The position numbers and the translations under genes are program-made. Of a stretch of DNA of 64,000 bases, positions 23,901 to 33,586 are shown one piece after another (the stretch's first letter is position 1; each line of letters opens with the position of its first letter). The DNA is taken from positions 2,170,001 to 2,234,000 of the forward strand of contig JAMPIQ010000001.1 in the NCBI GenBank assembly GCA_024699855.1, in the 5' to 3' direction. The stretch is from Aphelenchoides besseyi. Its lineage: Eukaryota; Nematoda; Chromadorea; Rhabditida; Aphelenchoididae. The notes under the pieces were generated by a model that worked only from the letters and a program-made list of their open reading frames with translations, was not told the origin of the DNA and searched no databases.

Positions 23901-26900
23901 TTCCCACTCTTCCAAACGCAGTTCTATAAAACAATGAACAACATGTTGTTTATTGTCAGTTACCAAAGGGTCTTAAGTTCAAAAACCGTTCGTTTTTCTC
24001 GAGAATTGACACTAAACTTTTTGGGTGTTTGACAGTTTTCGTTCACTGCTTGTTGATAGACGGCTAAATGGGTGTCTGTTTTCGATGTTTGACGACCGGC
24101 CGTTTGGGCGACTCGTGGTCGGTGGAAGCGAATTGGGCGATCGCGTTCCATTTCATTTGCCCCTCAAATTTTGATTGTCGTGTTTTTGAAGGCTTCGTAA
24201 TTGACTTCAACCTTTGCAGAGAAACCAATACAATCAACGATTTTTGAAATGGCTGACGAAGAAGTTGAAACGAAAGGAGGTGAGTGAAATGAGCTTTGTA
24301 TGAGATCAAATGTCATCTTTTAGGTCATCCTCCAGCAGAAAAAATTGCCGGTGGTGTTCGCATTGCTCGTAAAGAGCGCACTTCGACCAGTGATCCGAAT
24401 CCACCAAACGAGAAGGTCGAAGATGACGACTATGTCCCTGAACAAGTCAGTCACGCGGTCGCTCATGACAAGAACTTCCATAAAGAGGTAAATTGAGTTC
24501 ATCGACTTTTCGAAAACCGAATTTTAAGGTGAAACAAAACTTTCCGGAAGCTTCAACCAAAGCTGCGGCAAATCTCGATAAGCCGCATCCAACCAAAGAT
24601 TTGCCGCATGTACAATACGGAGGCAAAGGAAAACCGCATCAAAACCAACTTTTCCAAGCGAGTTGAAGATCCAAATTTTCATTAAGATGATCGTTTTCAG
24701 CCCCGAAAGCAGTAGACAGTTCTTTCCAGTCGAGCAACGAATTCCGTTCTATGAACTCGAAATGCAACATTCTGCTTTTTCTTTAAAGACTCCCATGATT
24801 CTGTTCTTAATATACGATTTTCGTTATATGTTATGGGTGTTTTGTTACGTGAAATAAACTTTGTTATTCAAACATCTCACAAGGAGTGCGTCGACTGATT
24901 CCTTGTTTTGTGCGTCGTGTTTGAAACGCGAAATTGTTAGCGCTCAAGGTTTGTAAACGAATTCTTTTGTTTAAATGGTTATTTTGAGTTTCAACAACCA
25001 AAATTTCTCAAAATTTCCCCTTACTCCCTCCTTAGGTTCGAATTTCCCTTTTTCCTAAAAGTCGAAAATTTGATGAAGGCAAACAGAATTAACAACAAAT
25101 GTCGATGTGAATCATTGGATTTCGACTTGACCTCCATTCGCATCAATGCACTTCTGAAGTCGATGAGCGTAGTTGGCCGCAAATGCTTCTCTAACATCAT
25201 CAATTGAATCAGAAGAGCGAACCGGTCCAAAAGAAAAATCAACAATTCATTGGTTATGAGATGAACTCACTTGGATTTAGCTTTTCCGCGTTTGCCATGC
25301 ACATTTCCCGTCAACCGAAAACTTTCATTTCAAAGTTTATCGTCTTGATTCCCGGGATTCGGGCTGTGCCACCAAATTCACGGCGAACACGCAATCCAAA
25401 CTTTTGATATTCGTATTCCTGCTCGACGAAGATACAAACGAATTAGGTTTTGTGTTGATGGAAAACGCCATAATAGCAAAAGAAAAGAAAGAATACGAGA
25501 ACAGAACGAACGGTCCGTCTAGTGCCAAACGGCAAAGAGAAAGTTTGGATAAAGTCGCCAATCTCATTACATCTGCTAATTTTGTTCGTGTTAGTCAGGA
25601 AAAACATCAATTTTTGTTGTTGATTGTAATTTTTTCATCAAATTTTCGACTTTTAGCAAAAAATGAAATTCGAACCTAAGGGTGGAGTAAGCGAAAAATC
25701 TCAGAAATTTAGTTGTTCAGATTTTGCATAATCATCAACTGTAAGGTACAGGGAGCAAGAAAATGTATGGTTTGTTCAGCAAATGATCATTCATCAAAAA
25801 GGTATTGTCCAAAAAGACATGGACATTCATTTTGCGCCACCCTATACATTTTACAATGATGAACATTCTTTTTTAAGCACTACGGATTATCGTAGTACAC
25901 CGTTAAACTGTCCTTCAATTCCTTGACGAACAAATATTTCTCCTCCGCCCAATTAGCGAACCAACTTGCAGAATACGGTTTCACATAGACAGCAAACAAA
26001 ACTGAAGGATATCGTTGCTAAGTATCGAACTCGGAAATGAAACCACACATTGAAGATCGTAAAGCGAGAACACGAGAAGCGATGGGACATTCGACTAATC
26101 GATGGACGCCAAAGGAAAACGACCGACCGGCAGACCTCCAACCCGCTACGTGCGATTTCGTCAAGTTTTTGCCGGAACAACAAACTTCGAGGACGTTGTA
26201 AAGACGCCGCAATAGACAAATCTAAGCTCATGCTTCGCTACCTTTGCTCGATCACAATAAGTTGTTGGATACAAGCAATAAAAGGAATAAAATGGCAAAA
26301 AATTGTATTCAAACATCTTTGTTAAAACTAACCTTCGAAAAATGTCGATGTTTGCAGAGTAAACGAACGGTCCGTAACGCTGCGTTGCTAACCTCCAAAT
26401 TTTCGTCGTTGATCATTAGAACTTGACGGTCCAGTAGCAGTGTAGATTGGCAGATTGATGCGGTTTCTTTGTATTCGGCCAAATTGCCCAAAAGTCTCAG
26501 CATCGCGGTTTTAATGGCCGAATTGGTTTCGTTGTTTTCCAAGACTCTCAACGCGTTGTTCGAGAAGGTTGGCATCATCTTTTTGATCTAAACAGCGAGA
26601 GTATTAAACTCGAAAAGATTGCACTGTACCTCAATTGCTGCTCCAAATGATAAGTGACATAAATTCGCGGTTAAACTGATCAGTTCACGACACAGACCCG
26701 ATTCATAGGCTCGGGATTGTTGATCTCTGAAAGTCGAAAGAATACGCTAAAAAACCTGTTTATCGACCTACGTAGATGGCAACGTAGAGGAAATCAGCTG
26801 ATCCATAGACTTCAGAATCTGGTGGAAAACTGGTCGGTTGTTGTCCAGAAACTCGACAACCTTCTTCTTTGTAGTCAACTTCTGGAACGTAAACTTTGCA

Positions 26901-27036
26901 CATAAGACAATGAAAATTAGAAACAAACTCTTTTTAATTTGGTGACCACACGAATCGTCGAAGAAGACGGCGAACGTAGAGAGTTGAGAACCGATTGTGG
27001 TGGAGATGTAGAAGCGGTTGATGTTGTCGATTCCAT
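20997..27036 (-). CDS. Armadillo-repeat and BTB-domain protein, ARMC5-like
   Basis: Multi-exon gene from ATG 27036 (MESTTSTASTSPPQ) to TGA 20997. N-terminal exons encode helical armadillo-type repeats (LRLLGNLAEYKETASICQS at about 26480; LRVLEMFRSLGRT at about 23400; LLEILLSDSTAKN at about 23290). A Ser/Pro-rich linker (about 22680-22450) and another helical block (22400-21670) follow. The C-terminal part resembles a BTB fold: VDFVFDP, then FVLFLHFLAGC, then CAALLYLSDKYSCSELSDAL across the 21296-21360 junction. This order, arm repeats then BTB, is that of ARMC5, a cullin-3 substrate adaptor in animals. Most introns are 42-50 bp, but one between about 26332 and 23523 is 2.8 kb and contains the DAP1 gene on the opposite strand plus transposon remnants. 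The junction between 21667 and 21547 is uncertain. Confidence 0.65.
21995..22199. repeat. Source copy of a 205-bp duplicated exon segment
   Basis: This part of an ARMC5-like exon recurs at 62269-62473 in the same orientation. I count five mismatches and no gaps by eye. The copy here is in frame within the gene, so it is the likely donor. Confidence 0.9.
24249..24666 (+). CDS. Death-associated protein 1 (DAP1) homologue, nested gene
   Basis: Small cytosolic protein of the DAP1 family, which in mammals is a TOR-regulated suppressor of autophagy. Exons 24249-24279, 24324-24487 and 24529-24666 join in frame to 110 residues. ETKGGHPPAEKIAGGVRI matches the conserved N-terminal block of DAP1, and the rest is hydrophilic and Pro/His/Lys-rich (KPHPTKDLPHVQYGG), as in the family; human DAP1 is 102 residues. 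An AATAAA is at 24853. The whole gene lies inside the 2.8-kb intron of the ARMC5-like gene on the opposite strand, so the two transcripts overlap antisense. Confidence 0.88.
24991..25720. mobile_element. Decayed Tc1/mariner-type element with long inverted repeats
   Basis: The left arm (24991 to about 25105) and the right arm (about 25607 to 25720) are imperfect inverted repeats of roughly 110 bp. For example, CCTTAGGTTCGAATTTCC at 25030 is mirrored by GAAATTCGAACCTAAGGG at 25666. Between them, on the minus strand, lies the C-terminal end of a DDE transposase (RLQKCIDANGGQVEIQ then stop, about 25190-25107). The catalytic core is missing, so this is a non-autonomous remnant. It sits in the long intron of the ARMC5-like gene. 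Confidence 0.75.
25745..25855. mobile_element. Possible short mariner-like terminal fragment or MITE
   Basis: The stretch starts TACAGGGAGCAAGAAAATG and ends ATTTTGCGCCACCCTATA. The reverse complement of the end, TATAGGGTGGCGCAAAAT, resembles the start and looks like a mariner terminal repeat. The similarity is partial and the interior is only about 70 bp. Confidence 0.4.
26038..26175 (+). pseudogene. Remnant of a non-LTR retrotransposon ORF C-terminus
   Basis: Read on the plus strand, 26090-26165 gives GHSTNRWTPK and, one base out of frame, GKRPTGRPPTRYVRF. These are the hallmark tail motifs of RTE/Jockey-type retrotransposon proteins (W.GH..R..RWT, then GKRP.GRPPTRW). Stops and a frameshift show it is dead. 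It lies in the same intron of the ARMC5-like gene. Confidence 0.6.
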
Positions 27037-27104
27037 TTCATACCAAGTGAAAACCAACTTTTAATCAAAATTTTATTAATTTTTGTGAAACTTTTCACGA
27101 CTAC

Positions 27105-27176
27105 AAACTGCGGCCGCAAACACACGAACTGCCCTTATGGCCAGCCAACGACGAGAAGCGTTTGTTAGATTTCGAA
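27105..27176. repeat. Segment B of a split duplication shared with 59476-59547
   Basis: About 72 bp containing AAACTGCGGCCGCAAACACA and CCAACGACGAGAAGCGTTTG match the reverse complement of 59476-59547 with few differences. I find no coding sense in it. Confidence 0.85.
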
Positions 27177-27981
27177 TCGAGCAAATTGCTTGCGAAGACG
27201 AAGGCGAATACTCGACATTATCGAGCGGTAAATTCGCATTCATTGTAAAACGTTAAGAGTCATACACATAATCATTTGCGATGAAAGCTCTCTTGAATTG
27301 GATTTAGTTCTCAGCTGCAAGATTGAATTCAACTCTACATTTGCTCCACATGTCTTCTCTGACCTTAACATCGAAATTTTCGGTTTGTTTGCTGGTTACT
27401 TACGAAAAGCTCGATCGTCCGAATGTCAATTGTCGAAGCTCATCGCCGACGAAATTGTTTGAAGAATCGGCCGCCAATGGATTGTGTTTCAAAAACCATT
27501 CAGACCTCTGATTTTTGACAACAATCGATTTTTGGCTCACGATAGGATTCACACTGATGAACAAAAGGATGACCATATTCTGAGATCTTCACGACTAACA
27601 GTCAAGAACACACAAGCAAAGATTCAAATAATACACGTCTGCCGATTTTGCAGGTTGTGAATGTGCAGTTGTCTTGGAAGCGGATGAGCAAAAGAATATC
27701 AGAAAGCACATCAACTGATCATCAGCAACAAAATACCTTTCGATCTGTGCAGGTCAATTTGCCAAAATGTCATGTTAATCAATACACTTGAGTTTGCAGA
27801 TAGTAAGCAATTGCTAATTGATGTGAAGATTCGGAATCAAGAGATTTTGACGGCTGTAAAACATCACGATCATGAGAAACATGAACTTGGAGTCCGTTCT
27901 TCGTATCGCGCTTCTATGTCAAATACACATTATTTAATGTTTGCCATATCGTTGCTGACAATTGAAATAATATTGGCAGCT

Positions 27982-28272
27982 AGTCATTTGTTTTGGGTTT
28001 GGCGTTGGACTTCACGTTCTTCTCTATTGCGTCGTACGTCTTTCAAGTTGGTTTGCTGTTGTTCCAGAGCGTCTGCTCAACCGCCATTATGATCGTTCCT
28101 GTTATTGTGTATGCAGAGCTCGCCTTTCCGTTTGTCATGTGGTCGTTCTCAATCATTTTCTCGCAAATTCGAGTCGATTAACAACGTTCAGTTCACAGAT
28201 CTCCACGTCCTTCCCCATATTCGATTAACAAATAAACAGCTGGTTTACGACTTTATTTTGAATTGAATGACA
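27982..28272 (+). pseudogene. Partial copy of the small membrane-protein gene at 59.6-60.1 kb
   Basis: This plus-strand stretch matches the reverse complement of 59561-59870. It includes an exon encoding LALDFTFFSIASYVFQVGLL and SVCSTAIMIVPVIVYAELAF, the stop after QIRVD and part of the 3'UTR with AATAAACAGCT. The first two exons of the parent gene are absent. The 46-bp intron of the 59-kb copy is shortened here to 21 bp and is open in frame, so a run of about 62 residues stays open. The matching segment lacks the parent start, and I see no good start of its own. It is more likely a pseudogene fragment than a working gene. Confidence 0.7.
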
Positions 28273-28471
28273 TTGAAGCAAAACTTGACTTAGCGTTTCA
28301 ACTTCAAATCAAAAACACCCAACTGTTAATCCCATTAATTAGCAAACTTATTCAATAATTTAGCGGAGGACCCGAAGATGACGGAAACCATTAAAGAAGG
28401 CATACGATAGAACTCGATCCTTGGCATAATAACAATCACGCAGTAAATGCACAACAACAAACTAATCGACA

Positions 28472-31046
28472 CTAGTGTTCATCATCCGATGCTTCTGTGT
28501 ATTCTTCATAAGACGATTCGGAGTGATGGTCTTTCTCGGCTTCATCGTCCGTATCTTCATACTTGATTTGAACGGGTTCACGTGCTGCTTGAACTTCCAT
28601 CTGAAGTGCTCATTAGTGTGGAACAGGAATTGACAGTACCTTAAATTCGTGTGTGTAGTCACAATCCATGTACGAATCGGATCTAACAACTAGAGTGAAG
28701 TAATACATCCCTTTCTGTGGTGGTGCCAAAAATCTTAATTCAACCTGAACATCAAGGTTTTTAAATTCTTATCACAACACTCACCTCTTTTTCTTTGTCC
28801 ATTGTTTTACAAGGCACAACCATAGAGGCTAAACGGCGAGACTTCTTTTCGACCAAATACAGATACCACCATTCGAATTTCTCGTTTGGAAACAGTGGAC
28901 AGTGAACTTCGTGATGATTAGTCGGTTCTTTGTCCATGAGCATTTCCTTTTTGATAATCGGCTCATCATCGCCCCAATTATCGTCCTCACTTTCCGACGA
29001 CTCGATTTCACGATCATAATCCGATTTGTTGTAATCTTCGTCATCTGATTGCGAGGATTCAGATCCAGATTCGCTTCCCGAAACGCTTTCAGCTGCCGAG
29101 TGTTCATTAGTTTTGGACACTGCTCCGGCATGATTGTTGTCCGTGGTATCATTAGCATTCTTCTCTTTGTTCTCATTGGCCGTCACTTCAGCATTGGCAA
29201 TTTCGGTCTTCTTCTTCACCTAAAAATCAAATGAACAGCTTTCATTGCTAATAACAAACCTTTTTAGCTGCTTTTCCTTTGTTTCCTGTCTTCTTTTTCG
29301 GTTTCTGTTTCTCCCAAACTTTTCTTTTTGGTTGCTGGTTATTCGGATCGACTTCTTGTTTTTCGATCTTTGTTGGTCCTTCTGCCAATTCCTGTTCTCG
29401 TTTCTTCAGATCCAACAATGGGAACCGTTTCAAAACAACTTTGAGTGTAATCCACGATCCAACTGTTACGGTTTCTTTATCGTCTTCTCCTTGCACTAAA
29501 ACTCATAATAACAGTTAAGACTTCAAAGAGTTTAGCCACCTTCGATTCTCGTCTCAATTTCCAATCTTGGCATCATACTCAAAACGATAATGATATCCGA
29601 GTATTCGTCCTCATTCACTGTATTCAACAGCGCTTGACGTTTGAATTCGTTCAAATTTGCAAGATCTTGACAGGAACTGACTCGATTCTAAACACTTAAA
29701 ATTAAAAGAAGCAATAAATCGAGAACTAACCTTTCGAAGAAATGAAATAATTTTATCTGAAATGTGAGGTAGCTGAAGCAACGGACTGTTGCGTGGCCAA
29801 AGTGCTTGTACGAACATCGGATAAAGTTTGAGAACACTTTCGAGTGTGTCCAAAGTTGGTGGCCGCTGCATCGGATATTGGAGCATCATTTGAACCAAAA
29901 GTCTCAAGAAATCATCGAGCAACGGCATAATACGTCCAACCATGTAATCTTGATCTTTTTCGAGATGCGGCGAATCAACATCGATACGATGCAAATAAGC
30001 ATGTAGAAGAGCACGAGCCTTGACGGAGTACGGATAATAGAATGGTGCTTCTTTTTTGTTTTCTCCCAAATTTCGAAGTTCCTTCATGAGTCGTGGCAAC
30101 TCGACATCATCACTTTCTCGTTCCACAATTTCTGGATTCGACTTTTTGGCAAATTCGAAAGACGCAGAAATAACCATTAGGGCACCTGGAGACAGAATAA
30201 GAAACAATGTTGCAGTGGAAACTTACGATTCACTTCCATTGTCGGAGTTTTTGAAAGGAAGTGATAGAAAAGACGAGTGGTTTCCAGAAGCACTTTATCG
30301 GCACTATATTTCATCGAACTGTACCACCACCAACCGACGGCTACGGGCAATATCAACATAAACAAAAGACCGTAGAAAGCTAGAACCCAAACTCCGTATT
30401 TCTCGCTGACAATCCATTTTGGCAGCGCGATACCGAAGGTTGTTGCTTTTGGTCCATCAGGATTGCCGTACTTCTCCCAATTTTCTTTCGATTCTTCATC
30501 AGTAAGTGCTTGATAGGCTTTGGCGATGTTGTCGAAAGCTGCTGCATCACCACCACGATCCGGATGGTGAGTTTTCGACAATTCACGATACTTTTTTTTC
30601 ACTTCTGCCGTATCAGCACCCTAAAAAAACAAGTAAACAAGTGGAGAAATAAGTAGAACAAACCTGATCCAAACCCAAAATCTTGTAGGGATCGTATTCT
30701 TCGTGTACGTGTTCAATTTGGGAAACTTTGTAAACCAAAAACACAAACAAAATCCACAGAATAATGAGTACAATCGCTTTGATCACACGTTTCCTTGTTT
30801 CCCACGGTTGCACGGCGTCTTTTCGATTTCTTTTTATCACATCTGCTTTACATTGACAACCAACTTTAGCGGTCACTACTTTCTTTGCTAAAAAGAAGGT
30901 TCTCAATTACAAACTGAAATCATTGACTCACGTGCTGATGGCCAAAGGAAGTGAGTAAGTGGAAAAAGAACAACCGCGTAGAATGAAATAAGCACGTAGA
31001 AGAACGTGTTACCCTGTTCATCGTATTCGAATTGTGCTCTACCCAT
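28472..31046 (-). CDS. sec-63: Translocation protein SEC63 (ER J-domain protein)
   Basis: ER membrane J-protein of the Sec61/Sec62/Sec63 translocon that recruits BiP for protein import. It starts MGRAQFEYDEQGNTFFYVL, almost the same as human SEC63. A transmembrane segment lies near 30750, then the DnaJ domain with the HPD motif (LSKTHHPDRGGDAAAFDNI at about 30570). EESKENWEKYGNPDGPKATT and a third membrane segment (LLFMLILPVAVGWWWY) follow. The Brl/Sec63 region (30200-28700) includes SPLLQLPHI and RSDSYMDCDY. A Lys-rich and then acidic Ser/Glu-rich insert lies near 29400-28980, and the tail ends SSYEEYTEASDDEH, as the family requires. About nine short introns interrupt it. An AG acceptor lies close upstream of the ATG. 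It is head-to-head with the YEATS gene at 31319. Confidence 0.96.
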
Positions 31047-31318
31047 ACCGCCTGAAATTTTCGAAATTGATTTCAATTTGGCCACGTAAACACGCAGTTC
31101 AATAAAAACGCTCTTCGCGAATCCTCCATTGACGAATCCCACCCACACCATCTCGCGCAAAAACTGGTCGTCCACGAGGCAGACTACAGCACGTGAGCGG
31201 AGTTCTACCAAGCGATCAAATCTATCGATTTGGCGGGTATTTGCACAAATGGACGGAGCATTAGAAAGCTGAGCGTTTGGCGCCTGAACTTTTTCTCCAC
31301 GTTCATCTTCACGATCAA
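31047..31318. promoter_or_regulatory. Short bidirectional promoter region, SEC63 and YEATS gene
   Basis: Only 272 bases separate the two divergent start codons, so both promoters must overlap here. On the SEC63 side a TTTCAG acceptor lies five bases before its ATG. Confidence 0.6.
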
Positions 31319-32352
31319 ATGCAATCGGAAAAGTCGAATGGAACTAACTCAACAAACGTCTTATGTCGTATACTGGTCGGACATGACACTCAACTTTTGG
31401 ATGAACCGACCGTGGACAAACGAACGCATCGCTGGAAAGTCTTCGTGTCGTCTGCGCACGGATGTCCGAGTTTCGTTGATCGCTCGTTCATACGCAAAGT
31501 GACGTTTCATTTACACGAGACGTTTGGAACACCGAAACGAACGGTGAAACGTCCGCCATTCGAGCTCGGTGAGTGGTTTTGTTTACAAATCAGTTTGTTT
31601 GATTTCGTTGTTCAGAGGAAACTGCTTACGGCGAATTTCCGCTATCGATCGTGATTCAATTTGCGGGCGTCGACAAGAAGTATTCGATCAACTATGACAT
31701 TACATTGTCTATGCGTAAGTCTCGTTTTTCTTTCTATTCCTGTGAACTTGTGGTTTTAGAGAAAACAGCGCACAAGGAAATAGACTATTGGGTTGAAGTG
31801 CGAAAGCCGTCAAAAGACTTCATTGCTTTGGCATTAAAATACGGTGGAAAAATGAAAAGCAGCAGTCATAGCAGACCCGATTCTTCCGCGAGTTCGAGCA
31901 AATCCAAGAAGTCGGACAAGGATGTGAAGAGAAAGAAACCCGATGTTTTGGATCAAGTCAAAGAGTTTTCAACGGCTCCTGCAGCTCTTCTATCGCCCAT
32001 AGGTAAACTGATGAGCGTCAGTACGACGGTAACGCCACCACCATCCGATGGTACGAATGTGGACAAAGACGAGGTTTATTGGGACAAAGTCAATGAAATT
32101 ACACGGTCGCTGTTCACTCCGATTCGACCCGAAAAACACAATATCCCTCTGCTACATAGTTTTGATGGAGTTTCCAAAGAGTTTATTCAACAATTTGAAC
32201 GTCCAACTCCACTGGTTGGCTTTGATTCGGCGTTTATGAGCTTTCAATTCGAAAAGTCGGACTTTCACAGATTTTTTGAGAACCAGTCCAGCAAATCCGA
32301 ACCTCAAATGCTACGGCTTTTGATTCACAACGAACAATCCATTGACGACTAA
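31319..32352 (+). CDS. YEATS-domain protein, AF9/ENL family
   Basis: Nuclear reader of acylated histone lysines; AF9/ENL proteins act in the super elongation complex and with DOT1L. Exons 31319-31568, 31616-31714 and 31760-32352 join in frame to 313 residues. The YEATS domain fills the first 130 residues: VLCRILVGHDTQLLDEPTV, THRWKVFVSSAHG, FIRKVTFHLHETFGTPKR, PPFELEETAYGEFPLSI and NYDITLSMQKTAH. These align with AF9 better than with GAS41 or YEATS2. A Ser/Lys-rich linker (SSHSRPDSSASSSKSKKSDK) and a less conserved C-terminal part follow; the end (EPQMLRLLIHNEQSIDD) could correspond to the AF9 AHD region but I cannot confirm it. A poly(A) signal AATAAA lies at about 32534. Confidence 0.9.
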
Positions 32353-33586
32353 GTTGTTTTTATTTATTGACCTCCTGAGAACCCTTAATATTTTGAGTAT
32401 TATTGTTGCATTTGTTGTTAATCAAAAGTGCTAGTCATTCGATTGTTATCTATTCTTCTACTCACCTCTCTCTAGTTGTGATCTTACGCTCTCTCATCGT
32501 CAATATTTTTAACTAACTTTGTCTTTCATTTTAAATAAATCTCTTTTGTTTGATGATGGGAAAGAAACAGTTTCGAATAGCAACCAACTGAAAACAAACG
32601 ATTCTGTTCGAATATTTGTTCACCCACAATTGACACTTGTGATCGTTGAATTGCCATGAAATCAAGCGATCTGATCGTTTGAAGTTGCCGCTGTGCCAAC
32701 CACTTAGAGATCAACCTGCTGAAGAGATTAACTGAATGACTCGACTATGAGTCGAGCAGCGAAATCTCGACGCATTCCGTTGGTGAAGTTTCGGACAGAA
32801 GCGCGAATCCGAGTTGTTTGCACTTTGCACTTTCACTTTTGAGCGACCCACGATCAGCTTACAAAGATGTGCGTACGGGAAACTACCGGAGGTGAAACGG
32901 CGCTTGTGTTTGGCCATGAAGTTCAGAGTGACCGATATTTTTGCTATTGTCTTTTGGCTCGCAAATCGGACTAACTGACGAGAGTTTTTGTTTGACTTTC
33001 TTATGAATTAATGCGCAGGCCATTAAGATTATGTGACATACCAATACGAGTATGCATATTCAATGAGACTACTTTGATTATTGAATCCAACGGATTGGAT
33101 TACCGACCACGCATTATCTCCACGTTCACATTGTGCCCGTTAATTGAATGAGTGCGTTAGTTAAGGTTTCCAACTCGCACAGTTTTACGACCATTTTGAC
33201 TCCACCCACAAAAATTGCCGGACGCTTCGAATCCGCTTCTTTTGGACTTCAAAGTCCGCGTTCTGAAAACGGTCAGCAAAAAGGGAGGAGTAGTAGCAGC
33301 ATTTCACTTATATGTCCGGACCATTTTTCGTTGATTTTATTTTCGACCATAATCTCGACCCAAAAAAGCTGTTGGACCGCTTGTTCGCGCAACGACCGGA
33401 CATCATTTCTTGGCCCATTTATCATTCGCGACCGCCAATCTCTTCCTTCTTTTCTCATGTCCGGCCGCTTCTGTTTTTCTGGACTGACAGGAATCATCTC
33501 TCGAATGTTTATATCGTGCAAGAAATAAACTTTTTTGTTCTTTAGATGATGACCATTGTACAGCTCTGTTCACTTTAGAGTCCAAT
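32353..33586. other. Region between AF9-like and Ly6-like genes, no gene seen
   Basis: The left 200 bp are the 3'UTR of the YEATS gene with AATAAA near 32534. The rest shows short frames on both strands at 33150-33540 that overlap each other and have no homology I recognise. Promoter elements for the secreted protein gene at 33587 are expected here. Confidence 0.4.

Noticed and set aside
29245..29518. Plus-strand Phe-rich frames resembling membrane segments
   Set aside because: They are the antisense of the Lys-rich segment of SEC63.
33148..33585. Open frames on both strands of 60-126 codons
   Set aside because: Mutually overlapping, no domain, and they lie in the expected promoter of the Ly6-like gene.
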